Below are positions 1 to 13,000 of a stretch of DNA of 64,000 nucleotides, in pieces. Both the position numbers and the translations under genes were made by a program. This stretch comes from Anaspis maculata (taxonomy: Eukaryota; Arthropoda; Insecta; Coleoptera; Scraptiidae), in the NCBI GenBank assembly GCA_949128115.1, contig OX421964.1, forward strand, positions 14,284,892-14,348,891, given 5' to 3'. A model generated the notes under the pieces. It was not told the DNA's origin. It was given only the letters and a program-made list of their open reading frames with translations, and did no database searches. Each line of letters opens with the position of its first letter. Positions within the stretch are counted from its first letter, which is position 1.

Positions 1-2039
1 TCCAGCTGATATCGAAAGCAGACTGGATTGGGCGTCGCGTAGACCCATTTTCAAAATCGAAACGGTTCCGGTTTTCCGACGGTAATTTTTTCAAAATGAA
101 ATTTGCACATTCCGTGAATTTGAATCAAATGCAGTGCAAACTTCGACATGCGACGGGCCCCACGAAATATTAATTTTAGGTGCAGACATGCTGCGAATGA
201 AAGTTGGAGAAAAGATTGAGTTGATTTTTGCAGGAAAAATTTTGGAAAAACTGCAAATTTTCCAACTTTTTATCCCGTGAACCGATTTTCACTTTTTTTT
301 TTAAAACAAGAGGTCACTGGTTATTGAACATTTTCCAATTTTTTTTTCAATTTCCAGGGAATTCCCCGGTTGAAAATTTGAAACCGGCCTGGGTTTTTGA
401 GACTGGACTTGAATGATGGAGCCTCAATCGACGATTTTTACAATAAAATGGGTTGGGAAAAAATCTGAGGTCTTTACCGAAAAATTCAAATTTTCCAAAA
501 CACAATTTTCAATTTCCTTCCAATTATTTTCCAATTCTTCTCTTTAAGGACCGGCATTCCCATCTCTAGATAACTTTGTCTGGAAAATACCATAGATACA
601 ATTGTTGAAATAATCATTTCTACAGTATTTGCCTTCCAGCCGGAAGTTATTTTATATGAAAATACCGACCTTAATTCCAACTTCGAAGAAAATTTTCCAT
701 GGGTTCCTGGATGCTAGTCTTCAAAGACGTTGCAGGTAGGATGCTACGATGAGAAGTCCCGCGGCAGACATGACGACGATTTTATTTATTGAAAAATAGG
801 CCTGTTCGGCACGAAGGCGTGAGCGCATTTTCTAGTTTTCTACCGGCGCCCTCAAGGACGGCATTTCAGAGTGTTTTTTCTTAAAACGTGAGTTTCGTGA
901 GAATCAGTGGAGTAAGAGACTTGAAACAAGAAGAGTAATCTAGAATCTAGAATGAAAATTAATAAATATTCAAAAATTTCAAAATTCGAAGAGCTCAAAT
1001 TTTTATTTAATTTTATATTTTTTTCAAAAAAAGTCCCTTATTCTCTTGCCAGTCCAGATTCGAATAACTTATTTTTTTAGTTACATTTTTAGCTGCTTAG
1101 GTTTGGCAGAAACTCACGCCACGAGAATCTATCTGTTTCTCTTTCGCTCTGCAGCTAATCCGCAGTCTGTTTCAGCCATTTTTTTAAGCTAGGAAATGAC
1201 GTCATCAAGAGATTCAGTTCTAAAATGCTAAATATGCCAGAATTCGTTCCAGAACCAGAAAGTGATCATTTGCCCAATTGAAGTTTCCAAAAATTGCAAC
1301 GTCACAAGTAGTGAAAACTTGCTCTAAGTAGTTTTATGGAGCTCTATCAGTAATGAAACTAGAAATTAATTTTTCTGTGGCTTCCATAAAACACCCTCGA
1401 TATAATTGAGTTGATAATGAGGACGTATAATTACTGTTTTGTCCTGCAACGACATCATTTCCCCGGCAAAGGCGGCGATCGCCTCCTTCCCGCGGCACCC
1501 AATCAATTTAATATGAACGGCAACAACTTTCCCTCTTCAACCCTTATCGAGTTTTCAATTATTTCATGATGTTTGTGCGGTGGTGTTCGATGTCTTCATG
1601 TTTTTAAATCTCATTGAGTGACAAGAGACAATAGTCGGGTACATGGGATATGCGAGGGGACGTCCCAGGTGAACGATTTCTCATCATCAAGTATTCAAGA
1701 CCGTGCATGGATGGAGGAGATCGCCGACTGGTCCTTCGTATACCAGGAAAATAATGGCGGCCGGGTAATATGACAGGGTAAATATTAAATATATGCCCGC
1801 GACGCGACGTTTAACCATCTATTCACGTGATCTAACCGGCTTCGTTCAAAGCTTCATGCATCTACTTACCTAGCTCCGGTTTTTCTAAGAAATTTGCTCG
1901 AGTCTGTCTACAAATTAAGCAAAAAACCGCGAACCATAGTACGTTCACCTTGAGTGTGATTCTAGTTGCCTGAGAGGTTTTGCTTCTGAGTTTTCTCAAT
2001 TCTGCTTTTGTTTTGGAGTTCTCACGGGACGAATTTCTG
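1..2039. other. gene-free upstream flank
   Basis: I see no convincing coding exon here. The stretch from about 1380 to 1900 is less repetitive than the DNA around it and has more balanced base composition. It lies upstream of a transcription-factor gene, so it could hold regulatory DNA, but I can name no specific site. Open frames here are short and have no recognisable protein signature. Confidence 0.4.
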
Positions 2040-2116
2040 TCGGCCCTGCCTGGCCGCGGTCCAAAATGACTGAAATAGAGCAGTTTTGATGTCTAAGCAA
2101 TGGTAACACGTCTTGA
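2040..2116 (+). repeat. partial copy of the end of the 5489-9642 foldback element
   Basis: The stretch with CTGCCTGGCCGC, then GACTGAAAT, then GGTAACACGTCT matches 9541-9620 in the same order and orientation, with small indels. Its inverted counterpart is at about 5500-5590. It is a solo or broken terminus of that repeat family. Confidence 0.6.
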
Positions 2117-2209
2117 CGCCCTCCTAAGAAAAGAAACGCTGGAAACAAGAAGCTGTGAACGTCACAACCAGAGTAAAGAGAACAAGAACAAGAAAAATAC
2201 ACCGAAAAA

Positions 2210-3510
2210 AATAAGTTTTTTGATATATTGTTTCCTGAACTTTTTTGAATCGATAAGTAATGGTCGCCAGGATGGACAATGGACATTGCCCGGAAATCCA
2301 CGAAATGAATTTTCAAAGCGAGCTGCGCAAGCTGATTACGCACTCAGTAGTTCGGTAAAATGAGGTGATTCATATGCTCAAGTTGGAACTTATTAGCGGC
2401 TCGATGCAAAAATATGGCAATGTAGAGAACGAAAAACTGATTGAGAAAAACCAAATTTCCATTTTCAACCACCCCGGGAGCCATGCAAAAAAAATGGAGA
2501 AGATGGAAAAACATGCGTCGCGGTCTTTCTTCTGAAACGGCGAGAGAACGGCGACAGTTCTGTGAGAACTGTCAGGGATAAAGTTTTAGGGAATTTTGTA
2601 ATCTACGAAAAAGTCCACGGGGGAATACGCCCAACTTCTTCCGTTTATACGTTGATCGCGGTCAAAGTTGCGCGCCGGTCCAGTAAAGTGGAAAAACTGT
2701 TCGCTTGATATTCCTCTTTGAATGCTGCGAGAATGGCAAAAGATCTGGAAATTGTGGGCGACAAGGTTGTGGAGAATTGAATGTTTCACTAGAAAATCTT
2801 CGAGGTTAATTATTAGCCCTTCTAGTTTAGCCGTGAACCACGTTAGAAGTTGCACGACAATCTTGTTAATGAAGTGATTCTTTTGGAAAACTCACGGCTG
2901 AACTAGAAGAGCTAATAATTGCCCTCGGAGATTTTCTAGTGAAACATTCAATTCTCTACAACTTTGTCGCTCACAGTTTTCGGATATATCTTGCCATTTA
3001 AGGAGGTATGTCACGTGGACAGTTTTCCCACTTCACTGGACCGGCGCGCAACTTTGACCGTGATTAACGGCTAAAATGAAGAAGTTTGACATATGCCCCC
3101 GTGGACTGTTTTGTAGATTATTGAATTCTCTAAAACTTTGTCCCCGACAGTTTTCACACATCTCTCACCGTCGTCTCACTGTTTTAGAAGAAAGAAGGCG
3201 GCGCATGTTCTTTCATCTTCTCCATTTTTCCCATGGTTCCCGGGGTGATTGGAAATGAAATTTTGGTTTTCCTAATTCAGTTTTTCATTCTCTACATTGC
3301 CATATTTTCTTCATCGAGCTCCTAATTAGTTATTTAGTTCCAACTCAGCATAAAAATCGCCTCATTTTACTGGACTACTGAGGGCAGAATCAGCTTGCGC
3401 GGTTCGCTTTAAAAATTTATTCCGTGGGTTTTTGGGCAATTTTCTTTCTGGCGACCATTACTTACCGATTCAGAGAAGTTCAGAGGACAATATATCAAAA
3501 AATTGGGAAA
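2210..3510. repeat. 1.3-kb long palindrome (foldback element)
   Basis: The left half from TTTGATATATTGT (about 2220) through GGTCGCCAGG (about 2270), the GGAGAAGATGGAAA block (about 2500) and TTTCACTAGAAAATCT (about 2790) reappears as its reverse complement in the right half, ending with ACAATATATCAAAAAA at about 3500. The centre is near 2860. The arms are diverged, roughly 80 percent identical by eye. No transposase frame lies inside. It is probably an old non-autonomous foldback or MITE. Confidence 0.7.
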
Positions 3511-4245
3511 ATCAAGGATGTACTATTCTCGGTGCACATTCTTTTCGAAAAAGTGCCTTTCCATATTTTCCTTTATTATCTTTAAAAAAAAGTGCAATGC
3601 CCAAAATTACTCATTTTTTAATATTGAATCAAAACAAAAATCTCCAAGATCGGACAATGGACTGAAGAGCTATGATTTTTCTCGGAGTAGGATGCAAGTC
3701 AAAAGTAAAAATTTTTGAAAAATTGTAATTATTCTGAATAAAAAATATAAAAAGCCGGCGAATACGGGTCGATTATCTTCATGTCTCTACAACATATCCA
3801 AAATTATGAAAATCCGTCACCATTAGTGCAAAAAGTTATCGTTTCAACATGGAATGACTCACTAGAATGTAGAAAACAAGAAGAAATACCAGCCGAGTAG
3901 GTATATGAAGGGAAAAAATTGGAACCAATTTAGAAGTATAGAGAACAAGAAAAAGAATCTGATTCTCACTTGCTCGGACAGTTTCATTCAATTTGATTTT
4001 TCGGTTCTATGATTGAGTTTTATACAAAATATCGAGCAAACTGCGCCATCTTCTCGTTTAGGTTCAGCAAAGCTTCAGGGTGATTTCACATTCCACTGGT
4101 CACTTTTTGAATAACTCAAGTCTTTTTGATCAGGTTGCTTGATAACTCTCGCTTTAGAACTCTCACTCTAGAACTCCCACTTGAGAAACGCGAGAAGCTG
4201 AGTTCCGTCTACTTTAATTACTTCAATTTTGAATATTTTTTCCAG
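3511..4245. other. flank immediately upstream of the nuclear receptor start
   Basis: AT-rich sequence with no recognised element. A pyrimidine tract ending TTTTTTCCAG directly abuts the ATG at 4246. It looks like a splice acceptor, so a 5' untranslated exon probably lies further upstream. The promoter is therefore not located. Confidence 0.4.
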
Positions 4246-4376
4246 ATGGACGATTCAATTTCCAACACCAAGAACGAAAGCCTGTGCAGAGTATGCGGAG
4301 ACAAGGCTTCCGGAAAGCACTACGGCGTGGCCAGCTGCGACGGCTGTCGGGGATTTTTCAAACGTAGCATCAGGAG
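4246..4376 (+). CDS. NR2E6: nuclear receptor exon 1 (start and first zinc finger)
   Basis: It encodes residues 1-43 plus two bases, from MDDSISNTK through [13 protein letters not shown]. There is no in-frame ATG upstream before the acceptor-like CCAG at 4242-4245, so the ATG at 4246 is the natural start. The donor is AG/GTCAGT at 4377. Confidence 0.85.
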
Positions 4377-7300
4377 GTCAGTTTTACTACAGGGTGTGGC
4401 GCAAAAAGTAACCGCACCAAGTTGAGAACAAGTGAACGTAGTACAGTGCTAAAATTGTTGTTTTTTTGCAAGCGTGCGAAAAGTAGGTAGTTTCGTAGCG
4501 TAGAAGTTTGATGTACCACCTTACCAAGCGGAAACCGTTCAAGTTATTCAACCACAAGAGGTTTTGATAGTAGATAAGAAACCGACTTCCTGTATGTAGT
4601 GGCGGAACTTCGTGATCGCAAAAAGCATCTCTAGACGCTCTTTCTCAGTTGTTGTGTAGTTCCGCTCCCGACGGTCTAGCTAACGACTAGCAACATGGTC
4701 CCGATCAGTATTGGAAAAGTGCGTATCATTACAGAAGTGGTGCCGTGACCAGGATTTATACATGCTCATTATAACCCGTTCAGTGTTGGATTTCTCTTCG
4801 AACACCCTGTAGTGCAGCAGGTAGGTACTCGTAGAAGCCCCCATAGTTGCTGCGCTTGCAAAAAATTTAATCATTCAAGCACTTCACTACCTTCCTAAAA
4901 GATGCACGATTATCACTTTTGCGACACTTGATACATTTCTTGTAATTTTAAATATCGTTCATGCAGTTTATGGCCATTTAAAATGAGAAAACATGCATGT
5001 ATGAGAAAGCATAATTTTTTAACGTTTCAGGAATTTAGAATATGTATGCAAAGAAAACGGACGATGTATCGTCGACGTCACCAGACGAAACCAGTGTCAA
5101 GCATGCCGTTTCAAGAAATGTCTTCAAGTCAATATGAAAAGAGACGGTGAGTGATATTTGCATGATTTAGTCGAGGTAACAGTAGCAACAAAACCCTGTT
5201 TGTACTAGAGTATGTGCCATGTTTGGTCCTGTATCGTCTATGGAAAAATTAATTGTTCTCCAAACGAAGCTTGGGAAAAATTGACGGCCCCGTGGCGCAG
5301 GTGGTTGAGTAGCTGCCTGCGGCCATGGAGGCTCCGGGTTCGATTCCCGGGAATGTCTCGCTGTTTGTGTTGTCCGATTTGCAATTTTTCGATATATGTA
5401 TCGGTTATAATAAAGGGCAAAAACTCCTATGGCCAGTGCAGGCCGATATGGAGGAAAACATTAATTTTAATTCAATCAATTGAGCTGAAGTACGTTCTCC
5501 TATAAGGTGTTACCTTACCGTCATTTCAATATCAAAGTCGCACGGGTCTGCTTCAATTTCACTCATCTTGCCGGCGGCCAGGCAGGGGCCGTAGTGTTTT
5601 TGTAATGTTACAGTTAGCATTTAGCGCCAGCTTGTCTCAAAAATCGGTCCTTTTCTGTAATTACACCGAGTTGAGTATAATCGAAAAGCTCTTCAAAACT
5701 TCTTTACAACTAAACTGGTTCAACTGGATTCCACTAGCACGTTTTCAAGCTTCCCACTGTTTTTCAGCTCCTCTTTAGTTGCTTAATATCAAAATTTTCA
5801 ATATTCACTTTTCTGTATAAGAACCTTTGGTCAATTTTTGGTTATACCACTACTGTTTCATACTCCTCGATGCTTCACACCTCGACTGCAAACTTGAAAC
5901 ACCTTGCTCATACGCCTTTGATCCATCTACCTACTAGTAGCACATCTTCAAAAGCTTTAATAGTTGTTCGTGATTTTCGCTGATTTAAATATATTCCTTG
6001 GTGCTTTGCACCTCTCGGCTGCTCGTCACAGGTCGGTCAGGCTAGATCTGTCTAATCAAATCAGGTCTGCCCAATGCTACAATTGCAGGTTAAATGGGCA
6101 TTCAGCGTCAACTTGTTACAAAAAGCGGTCACTTTGCGTAGTCATACAGAGTTTGGTATCGTTAAAAAGCTGACAACCTCTTTACTGCAAGCTGGTTCAA
6201 TTGAATTCCAATAGCGCGTGTTGAATTTTCGAAGCGCAGTTTTTCTAAAATTAAAACTATAGAGTTCATCTTGAGCCGTGATTACATAGTTGAGAAACAA
6301 GTTCATTTCTTCTCAATAAAAAACAGTTGGGGAAGTTACTGTTTTCCAACGCTACAATTGCGGTTGCAATGAGCACCTAGCGCCACTCAGTTCTCAAAAC
6401 GTAGTAAGTGGGAATAAATGCATCAAATCTGATATCGTTGGAAGCTCCTTGGGATCTCTCAAGTAGGTACAACTAATTCAGTCAAGTCAAATTGCAAGAA
6501 CACGTTTAAAAGTTATGAAATTACCAAAACTAGGGCAATTTTTAACGGGAGTTGTAAAAAAAATCTAGAACCGTGAATGAATAGCTAAAGTAGAAATTCA
6601 CCCATAGGGAAAAGACTTGTCTCCTGGAATCAAAAAACTATATGGACGGTACTGTTTCACAATGCTACAATTGAAGGCGAAATGGGCATTCAGTTGCGAA
6701 CTGCTCTAGCAGCAACTTGACGAACTTGCATCCAGTTTGGTAGCTGAAGCGCAGCTTCCAAGTCGGTTTCTGTTTGAAATTTTTCTGTAAAACAATTTGA
6801 ACAGTTGTGAAGAAAACGGTTACGTTAGAACCGGTTTTGACCAATTCACTCGGTTTTGACCGATGAACCGTGGCCGGCTCTTCATTAACCGTAACTGGTT
6901 ATTAATAGTTTAACCCTAACAAATTTTTGGCCGGCTAACCGTAACCGGTTTTACCTTTTTAATCGTGGCCGATTTTTGACCAGTTATCCGGTTAACCATG
7001 ACCGGTTCTTGAACGGTTTAACCGTAACCTGTTATTAGTTGGAGAATCTGAGCCAGTAATTTTGAATTTTCGACCGTTGACCGATTAACTGTAAGCTGTT
7101 GACAGCACTACTTCAGTAATAATTTGTTTTCACCTTCAATACCGAGTTCTTATTTTCATTCCAGTTTTCACTCCAAATCCTCTCTTAACCTAAAAATCAG
7201 TCAAAAACCGATGGAAATACACTGATTGGTTTTTGACCGTTTACCGATGACCGACTTTACACCATTTTTTTGATCGGGTAAGAACGGATTACCTGTGGAC

Positions 7301-10053
7301 CAGTCTCGCACCGGTTATCCGTGACCGTTTTTCAACTGGTTAACCGTAACCGGTTTTTGAGCGGTTAGCTGGTTAACCGTAACCGGTTTTCTTACCTAAA
7401 AACAGTCATTCCAACATAGTCACCGTCTTCTGGTAAGATATAGCCTTGGCTACAAGGTGTCACATGAGTTCAGGGCATCATCCAGATTATGCAACTTGCA
7501 GATTATGGAGGGTGTATCGAAGAGGTCTCCCTTAGCTTACATTGTCGGAATTTGCGTAACGGCGCACCCGGTATGTCTCGGTTTAACCGACTCAAACTCA
7601 ACGGTGCACCAGATAAATTCATCATAGATGCACATTCCAGCTTCGTCCAGTCCTTTCTAGCGCAAATGAACTTCGGAACGGAAAATTATCATAAAACTGC
7701 AGAGTTGCAGAAATACATGTGCATATCCGGCGCAGGCGCGAACTACACCGTATAGCGACCCTAATCGAAAATAGTCATAGAAATTGTTGACGGCTCATAG
7801 TCGCAAATGAAAAGGCTTTTATCGATAGACCAGGTCTTCTTTTCATTCAGACAAGTTAGATGTGCGGTTGTGGGGAGAATTGGCTCGGATCACATTTGCG
7901 ATGGGAGGTGCGCGCACTTGTGTATGAAGTACAACACACACAGCTTGACCGCTTTTCGAAACAAGTTGACGCTGAATACCCATTCAACCTGCAATTGTAG
8001 CATTGGGCAGACTTGACTTGATTAGACAGATCTAGTCTGATCGACCTGTGACGAGCAGCCGAGGTGCGAAGCACCAAGGAATGTATTTAAATCAGCGAAA
8101 ATCACGAACAACTCCTAAGCCTTTGAAGATGCGCTACTAGTAGGTAGATGGATCACAGGCGTATGAGCAAGGTGTGTGTTTCAAGTTTGCAGTCGAGGTG
8201 TGAAACGTCGAGGAGTATGAAACAGTAGGGGTATAACCAAAACCTTCTCTTATACAGGTGTCCCGAAATTAATGCAACCAAATTTACAGAGAGATAGAAA
8301 ATTGAAAAATAAGGCGACTTCCCTAATAAAAATACCCTCACAAACGTAATGATGGAGATACAGGCCTTCAAAGTTGATTTTTGGAAGCAGTTTTTTTTGA
8401 TAACTTTTCAACCGTTCAACCGATTTCATTCAAATTCCAACCAAAGTTTACTAAAATAGGTCTCTATTGAACAATAATAACGCATTTCATCAAACATTTT
8501 TAGGGGGCGAAGATAATAGGTGCGAAGAGAAAAGGTACCTTCTCCCCTTTCCCCCTATTTTCACCATCCTGAATATTTTTCAGAATGGTTTCAATTTTTG
8601 AATTGTTCGTTCAGTTTAGAGAAAAAAGTTATTCTTGCAACATTTTGATTAGAGGCTTCGTTTGAGAGATATTTGGGATTGAAACATTGGAAAACATCTC
8701 GATATCGCCACTTTCCAGGGCCCAATTTTTTTTTTCTGAAAAACTTCATGTTTCTCAGCAGAAATGGTGGTTCATCAACCTAAAACATCTGGAATTTTCA
8801 TTTCACTTGAGAAATCTTGAGTTTTCTTGAACTTTAATTTTTAAGGCCTTTGAAAGTAGTGTTTTTGATACGTTTTCCGAAGTTTCAAAACCAAATATCT
8901 CGAAAATTAAGCCTTTAATCAAAATTTTGCAAGAAGTAACTTTTTCTCTAAATTGAAGGTAGAATTAAAAAATTGAAACCATTTCCAAAAATATTCAGGG
9001 GGGTGGAAAATAAGGGGAAAAGGGGGAAGGTACCCCTTATTATCTTTGCCCCTGAAAATGTTTTATGAAATTCGTTATCATTGTTCGATAGAGACCTATT
9101 TTAGTAAACTTTGATTCAAATTTGAATAAAATCGGCTCAACGGTTCAAAAGTTACGCAAAAAAACTGTTTTAAAAAACCAACTTCGAAGGTCTGTATCTC
9201 CGTTATTACGTTTGCGAGGGTATTTTTATTAAGGAAGTCCCCTTATTTTTCAATTTTCTACCTCCCTGTGAATTTTGTTGCATTAATTTCGGGACAGTCT
9301 GTACAGAAAAGTGAATATTATAAATTTCAATAATAAGTAACTGAAGAAGAATTGAAAAAAGTGGGAAGCTTGAATACGCTAGTGAAATTTAGTTGAACCA
9401 GCTAAGTTATAAAGAAGTTTTGAAGAGCTTTTCAACTATACTCAACTCGATGCAATTACAGAAAGTGACCGATTTTTGAGACAACCTGGCGCTAAGTGCC
9501 CATTTGATCTGCAATTGTAACATTTTAAAAAATCACGGGCCTTGCCTGGCCGCCGTCAAGATAACTGAAATCGAAGGAGGCCCGTGCGATTTTGATATTC
9601 AAGTGACGGTAACACGTCTCACACTTGAGAAGGACGTACTGTATTTTATGCCTAATTGAAAAGTAGAATGAAAGATTGAAAATAAAGGAGAAAAGAGAAC
9701 AAGATTATGCAACCACAACTATCAATCAGATCGTCATGAATGAAACCCAATTGCATGTAATTAAAAGTGCTTCCTTTTTTCTTGTGTCATTCAAAGTAGG
9801 GTACAAGTTCTACCTATCAATGATAATTTATAACTTTGTGAATATGAAATGACACACGATGAATGTGTAGGAAAGGAATAATTCTGCTATGAAAAGGAAT
9901 AGCTACGTACTTACAGTAAGTACCTGAATAAAAAGAAAATAATGCGCTACCTGCCTACATACCAAAGTACCGACAGGCTATCGATAATGAATTTACGTAT
10001 GATAGGAAAAGAAGAATAATTTGAAAGTTTTCGGAAAAATAGGGTCTTCTTGA

Positions 10054-10084
<31 letters not shown>

Positions 10085-13000
10085 GCTGCTCTCTGATGAT
10101 GGCATGGGAATCGGCCACCTGCTCTTTGTAACCAAACACGTTGTCGTAATGTCATGTCATGGTCGGTGTTGGTAATGATGATTACACAAGGGGGTTGTTG
10201 AATATTTAATGGGCTGACTTCTGGCTTCAACGGGGGTTGATGAGGCGAACGGTTCAGTTAATTATTATCTAAATGTCGAGCTTATACCTATACCTAGGTA
10301 CTACCTCCTCATTGCACGATATCCGCCGCAGTATATTTGTACCTATGTGTGTTGCATTGCTTGTTGTCAGACAACAATCAATTATTCAAAACGTCAGGTG
10401 ATACCACGTTTTTATGCTAGACAAATCAAGATTTGAAAAGTGAAAACGATTTTCTAATCACACTCGCGAGAAGTGCGAGTCCTGAAATAATACAACACTC
10501 GAAAAATATGATGCAGCTTGCCGTTTCCCAATCCCTTAATTGATCAGCACTTTATTCATACCCACTTACCCTAAAGATAAACACACTATAGACACTGTAA
10601 TAGAAAAAATGTTTACCCTTAGCTCATGTTCCAGCGGTCCAGCACGAACGGGCGCCCAGATCTAGTCAATCCAGCCTCCATCATTATCCTTTGGGATTCA
10701 GCACCCGACTTCGCGGACTGCACACCTCGATTTTCCCATCGGGTCTGCACGGAATCCACCCGATGGGTCTGGAACCGCCGCATGGAACAGCACCGGGACA
10801 TTACTTCCCCCAGAACTACCTCTACCCCGGCATGCTGGGAGGCTTCACCAAGCCCACTGCGATCATTTCGGCCGGAATAAGTAAGTTCTTCGATTATTGT
10901 ATACACACAATTAGCTTCACAGCTTTTTCCCTTGAGGTAAGCAATAGAAAAAAATGTGTTGTGTTGTGACATCGCAGCGTAATGTGCGCGTAAGTGAAAA
11001 TGTTCGAGATTACGTAACAAGAATCGTTTTTACTGGTCGGTGGCTTAACGCTAATGCTGTTAGGTAGTGGTGGCCACTGAAGAAAATGTTGCCCGAGCGC
11101 GGCGATACTGTAGAAAATGGAATGAAAATGCTCACTGACAAATGTCACATTATACTCAACACATGTAGGCAGCTACCTGCCATGACGTTAGTACCAAGTC
11201 AGCATCGTACCATTCGTACCAACACAACACATTTTTTCCATGGCTTACTCTAATTAAAAATTGAAAGAACTGCGAAATTGGAGGCATGATCATGACCCGG
11301 GCACTGACAAAAATTAAACTGTTGCAGATCTATCGTCGCCGCTCTATCACAAGCCGCTGCATTTGACGACGGTTTCGTCGCGGACGACGCTGAAAGAAGA
11401 CGAAGTGACGAGCTCGGAAGAGGCAGCGGCCAATCGCGAGAGGAACGCCGAAGAAACGTCGAAAAACTGCCTGGAGCTGCCGGTGGAATCGTCCAAGCCG
11501 GCGCTGAGACCGCTGGACATACCCTGCCTGACGCTGTTTCCGGCCGAGAACATTTACGAATCGGCCGCCAAGCTGCTGTTTCTGAGCATCAAGTGGGCCA
11601 AAAGTATTCCGTCGTTTTTGCAGGTCAGTTTACGCTCATTTTGTTTCGAACAACCTCATTTCAGCAGTAGGAAAGCTTATAGACAACCAGTTATACAATT
11701 TCCTATTTTTTTGTATTTATTTCTAAAAGCCGCATAGAACTTATCATATCTCAACATAGCGACATGAACAATTTACATTCTCATAGTTTAGCATCAATTC
11801 ATTCAGATTTTTTGCATCAATTTTCGCAGAAAATGCAAACTGAACAAAACGTGGTTTACGCATATTTTCAAATATAATCGTGGGAATTTAAATAATCGCA
11901 TGGAAAAAATTACGAATTCTGTAACATAGCGAGTTAGACATTTCACTTTATCATATTTTAACATCAATTGACCATATTATTTATTCAGAGCGCAGTCGCA
12001 GATCGGGGAGAGAGACAACCACATGTGCTGGGTTGAAACTCCCATAAGAATATGCATGTTGAATGACTTTGTAAAATGATCAATTCAAGGTGCAAATTGA
12101 CAATTTCAACGAATGTATAACATAGCAAGTGTGTAAAAAGAAACACCTGATCTACTTTTCACCATAATGAAATGGAAAATCTTGCTGTGAAGTTTATGCG
12201 AAGCAATTTAGAATGGGGTTTTTGAATCCAAAACAATTTCAAATTACCCGCCATATTTTATTGCACAACTTCCGCTAACGAGAATTTTGACAGCGCTTGA
12301 AAGCGAACCGAGCGTCAGCCGTCACGTAATAGTATGGTTAAAAATGTTAAAACGTCCCAAGAATCAAGAAAACACCTTGAAATCGTAAATTCTGACAGCA
12401 ACAGTAAAGTTCCGTTTTCTATGCATGCTGTGGCGCGCGAGATCTTCTACTGCAGTGCGCATGGTCACAGGCACATACCTAACTTACAAATGACTAGTGG
12501 AAGGGGAAAGTGAGAATAATTAATATGGTCTATTGGCAGATTCTTTGCATTTTTATTCTCGCATAAAATGCAAAATGGACAGAACGTAATTTTTGCTTAT
12601 TTTCAAATCTCATGGAGAAATATGGAAAAGTTTGTAACATGGCGAGGTAGACATTTTACTTTGCATATTTTGAGATCAATTCTGTCAGATTTTTTGCATT
12701 TATTGTCGCACAAAATGCAAACTGAACATCAAAATATCAAACTTCTCACGACTCCGCCCAATTTTAGGCAACCAACAATACGTAGTCATTATGTACTAAA
12801 TGTCATTGCTATATTTGCAATATTCTAGTTTGAAGTCCGGGCTCAAGAACTGACCTAGTTATCTATACAGTCCAGCCTTTTGAAGCTTGATGTAATAAGT
12901 CCTGTGCTCCTTTAGAACAATGCCAAGAACAGACGCAAATGTCATATCGCATTGAAATTTTTTTTTTGTTGCAGTTATCATACAGAGATCAGTCAATTTT

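Larger units (their letters stand above)
5489..9642. mobile_element. 4.15-kb foldback element in intron 2
   Basis: The left arm (about 5489-6160) and right arm (about 7900-9642, reverse complement) match over several hundred bp, starting AGTACGT and running through CAAAATCGCACGGG-like and CAATTGCAGGT-like blocks. The right arm carries a later MITE at 8255-9301. The middle (6160-7900) holds degenerate AACCGG repeats and no protein-coding gene. It is a non-autonomous foldback element; its superfamily is unknown. Confidence 0.75.

Noticed and set aside
4126..4425. Longer N-terminus for the receptor (frame open from 4126)
   Set aside because: It has no upstream ATG (starts TTG) and crosses an acceptor-like TTTTTTCCAG; its 3' end reads into intron 1.
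5286..5357. Functional tRNA gene
   Set aside because: Boxes A and B are present but the anticodon arm is poor, and the whole unit with a non-tRNA tail recurs at 40416, which marks a SINE.
9947..10230. Frames with histidine/threonine runs
   Set aside because: Translation of the (TG)14 microsatellite.
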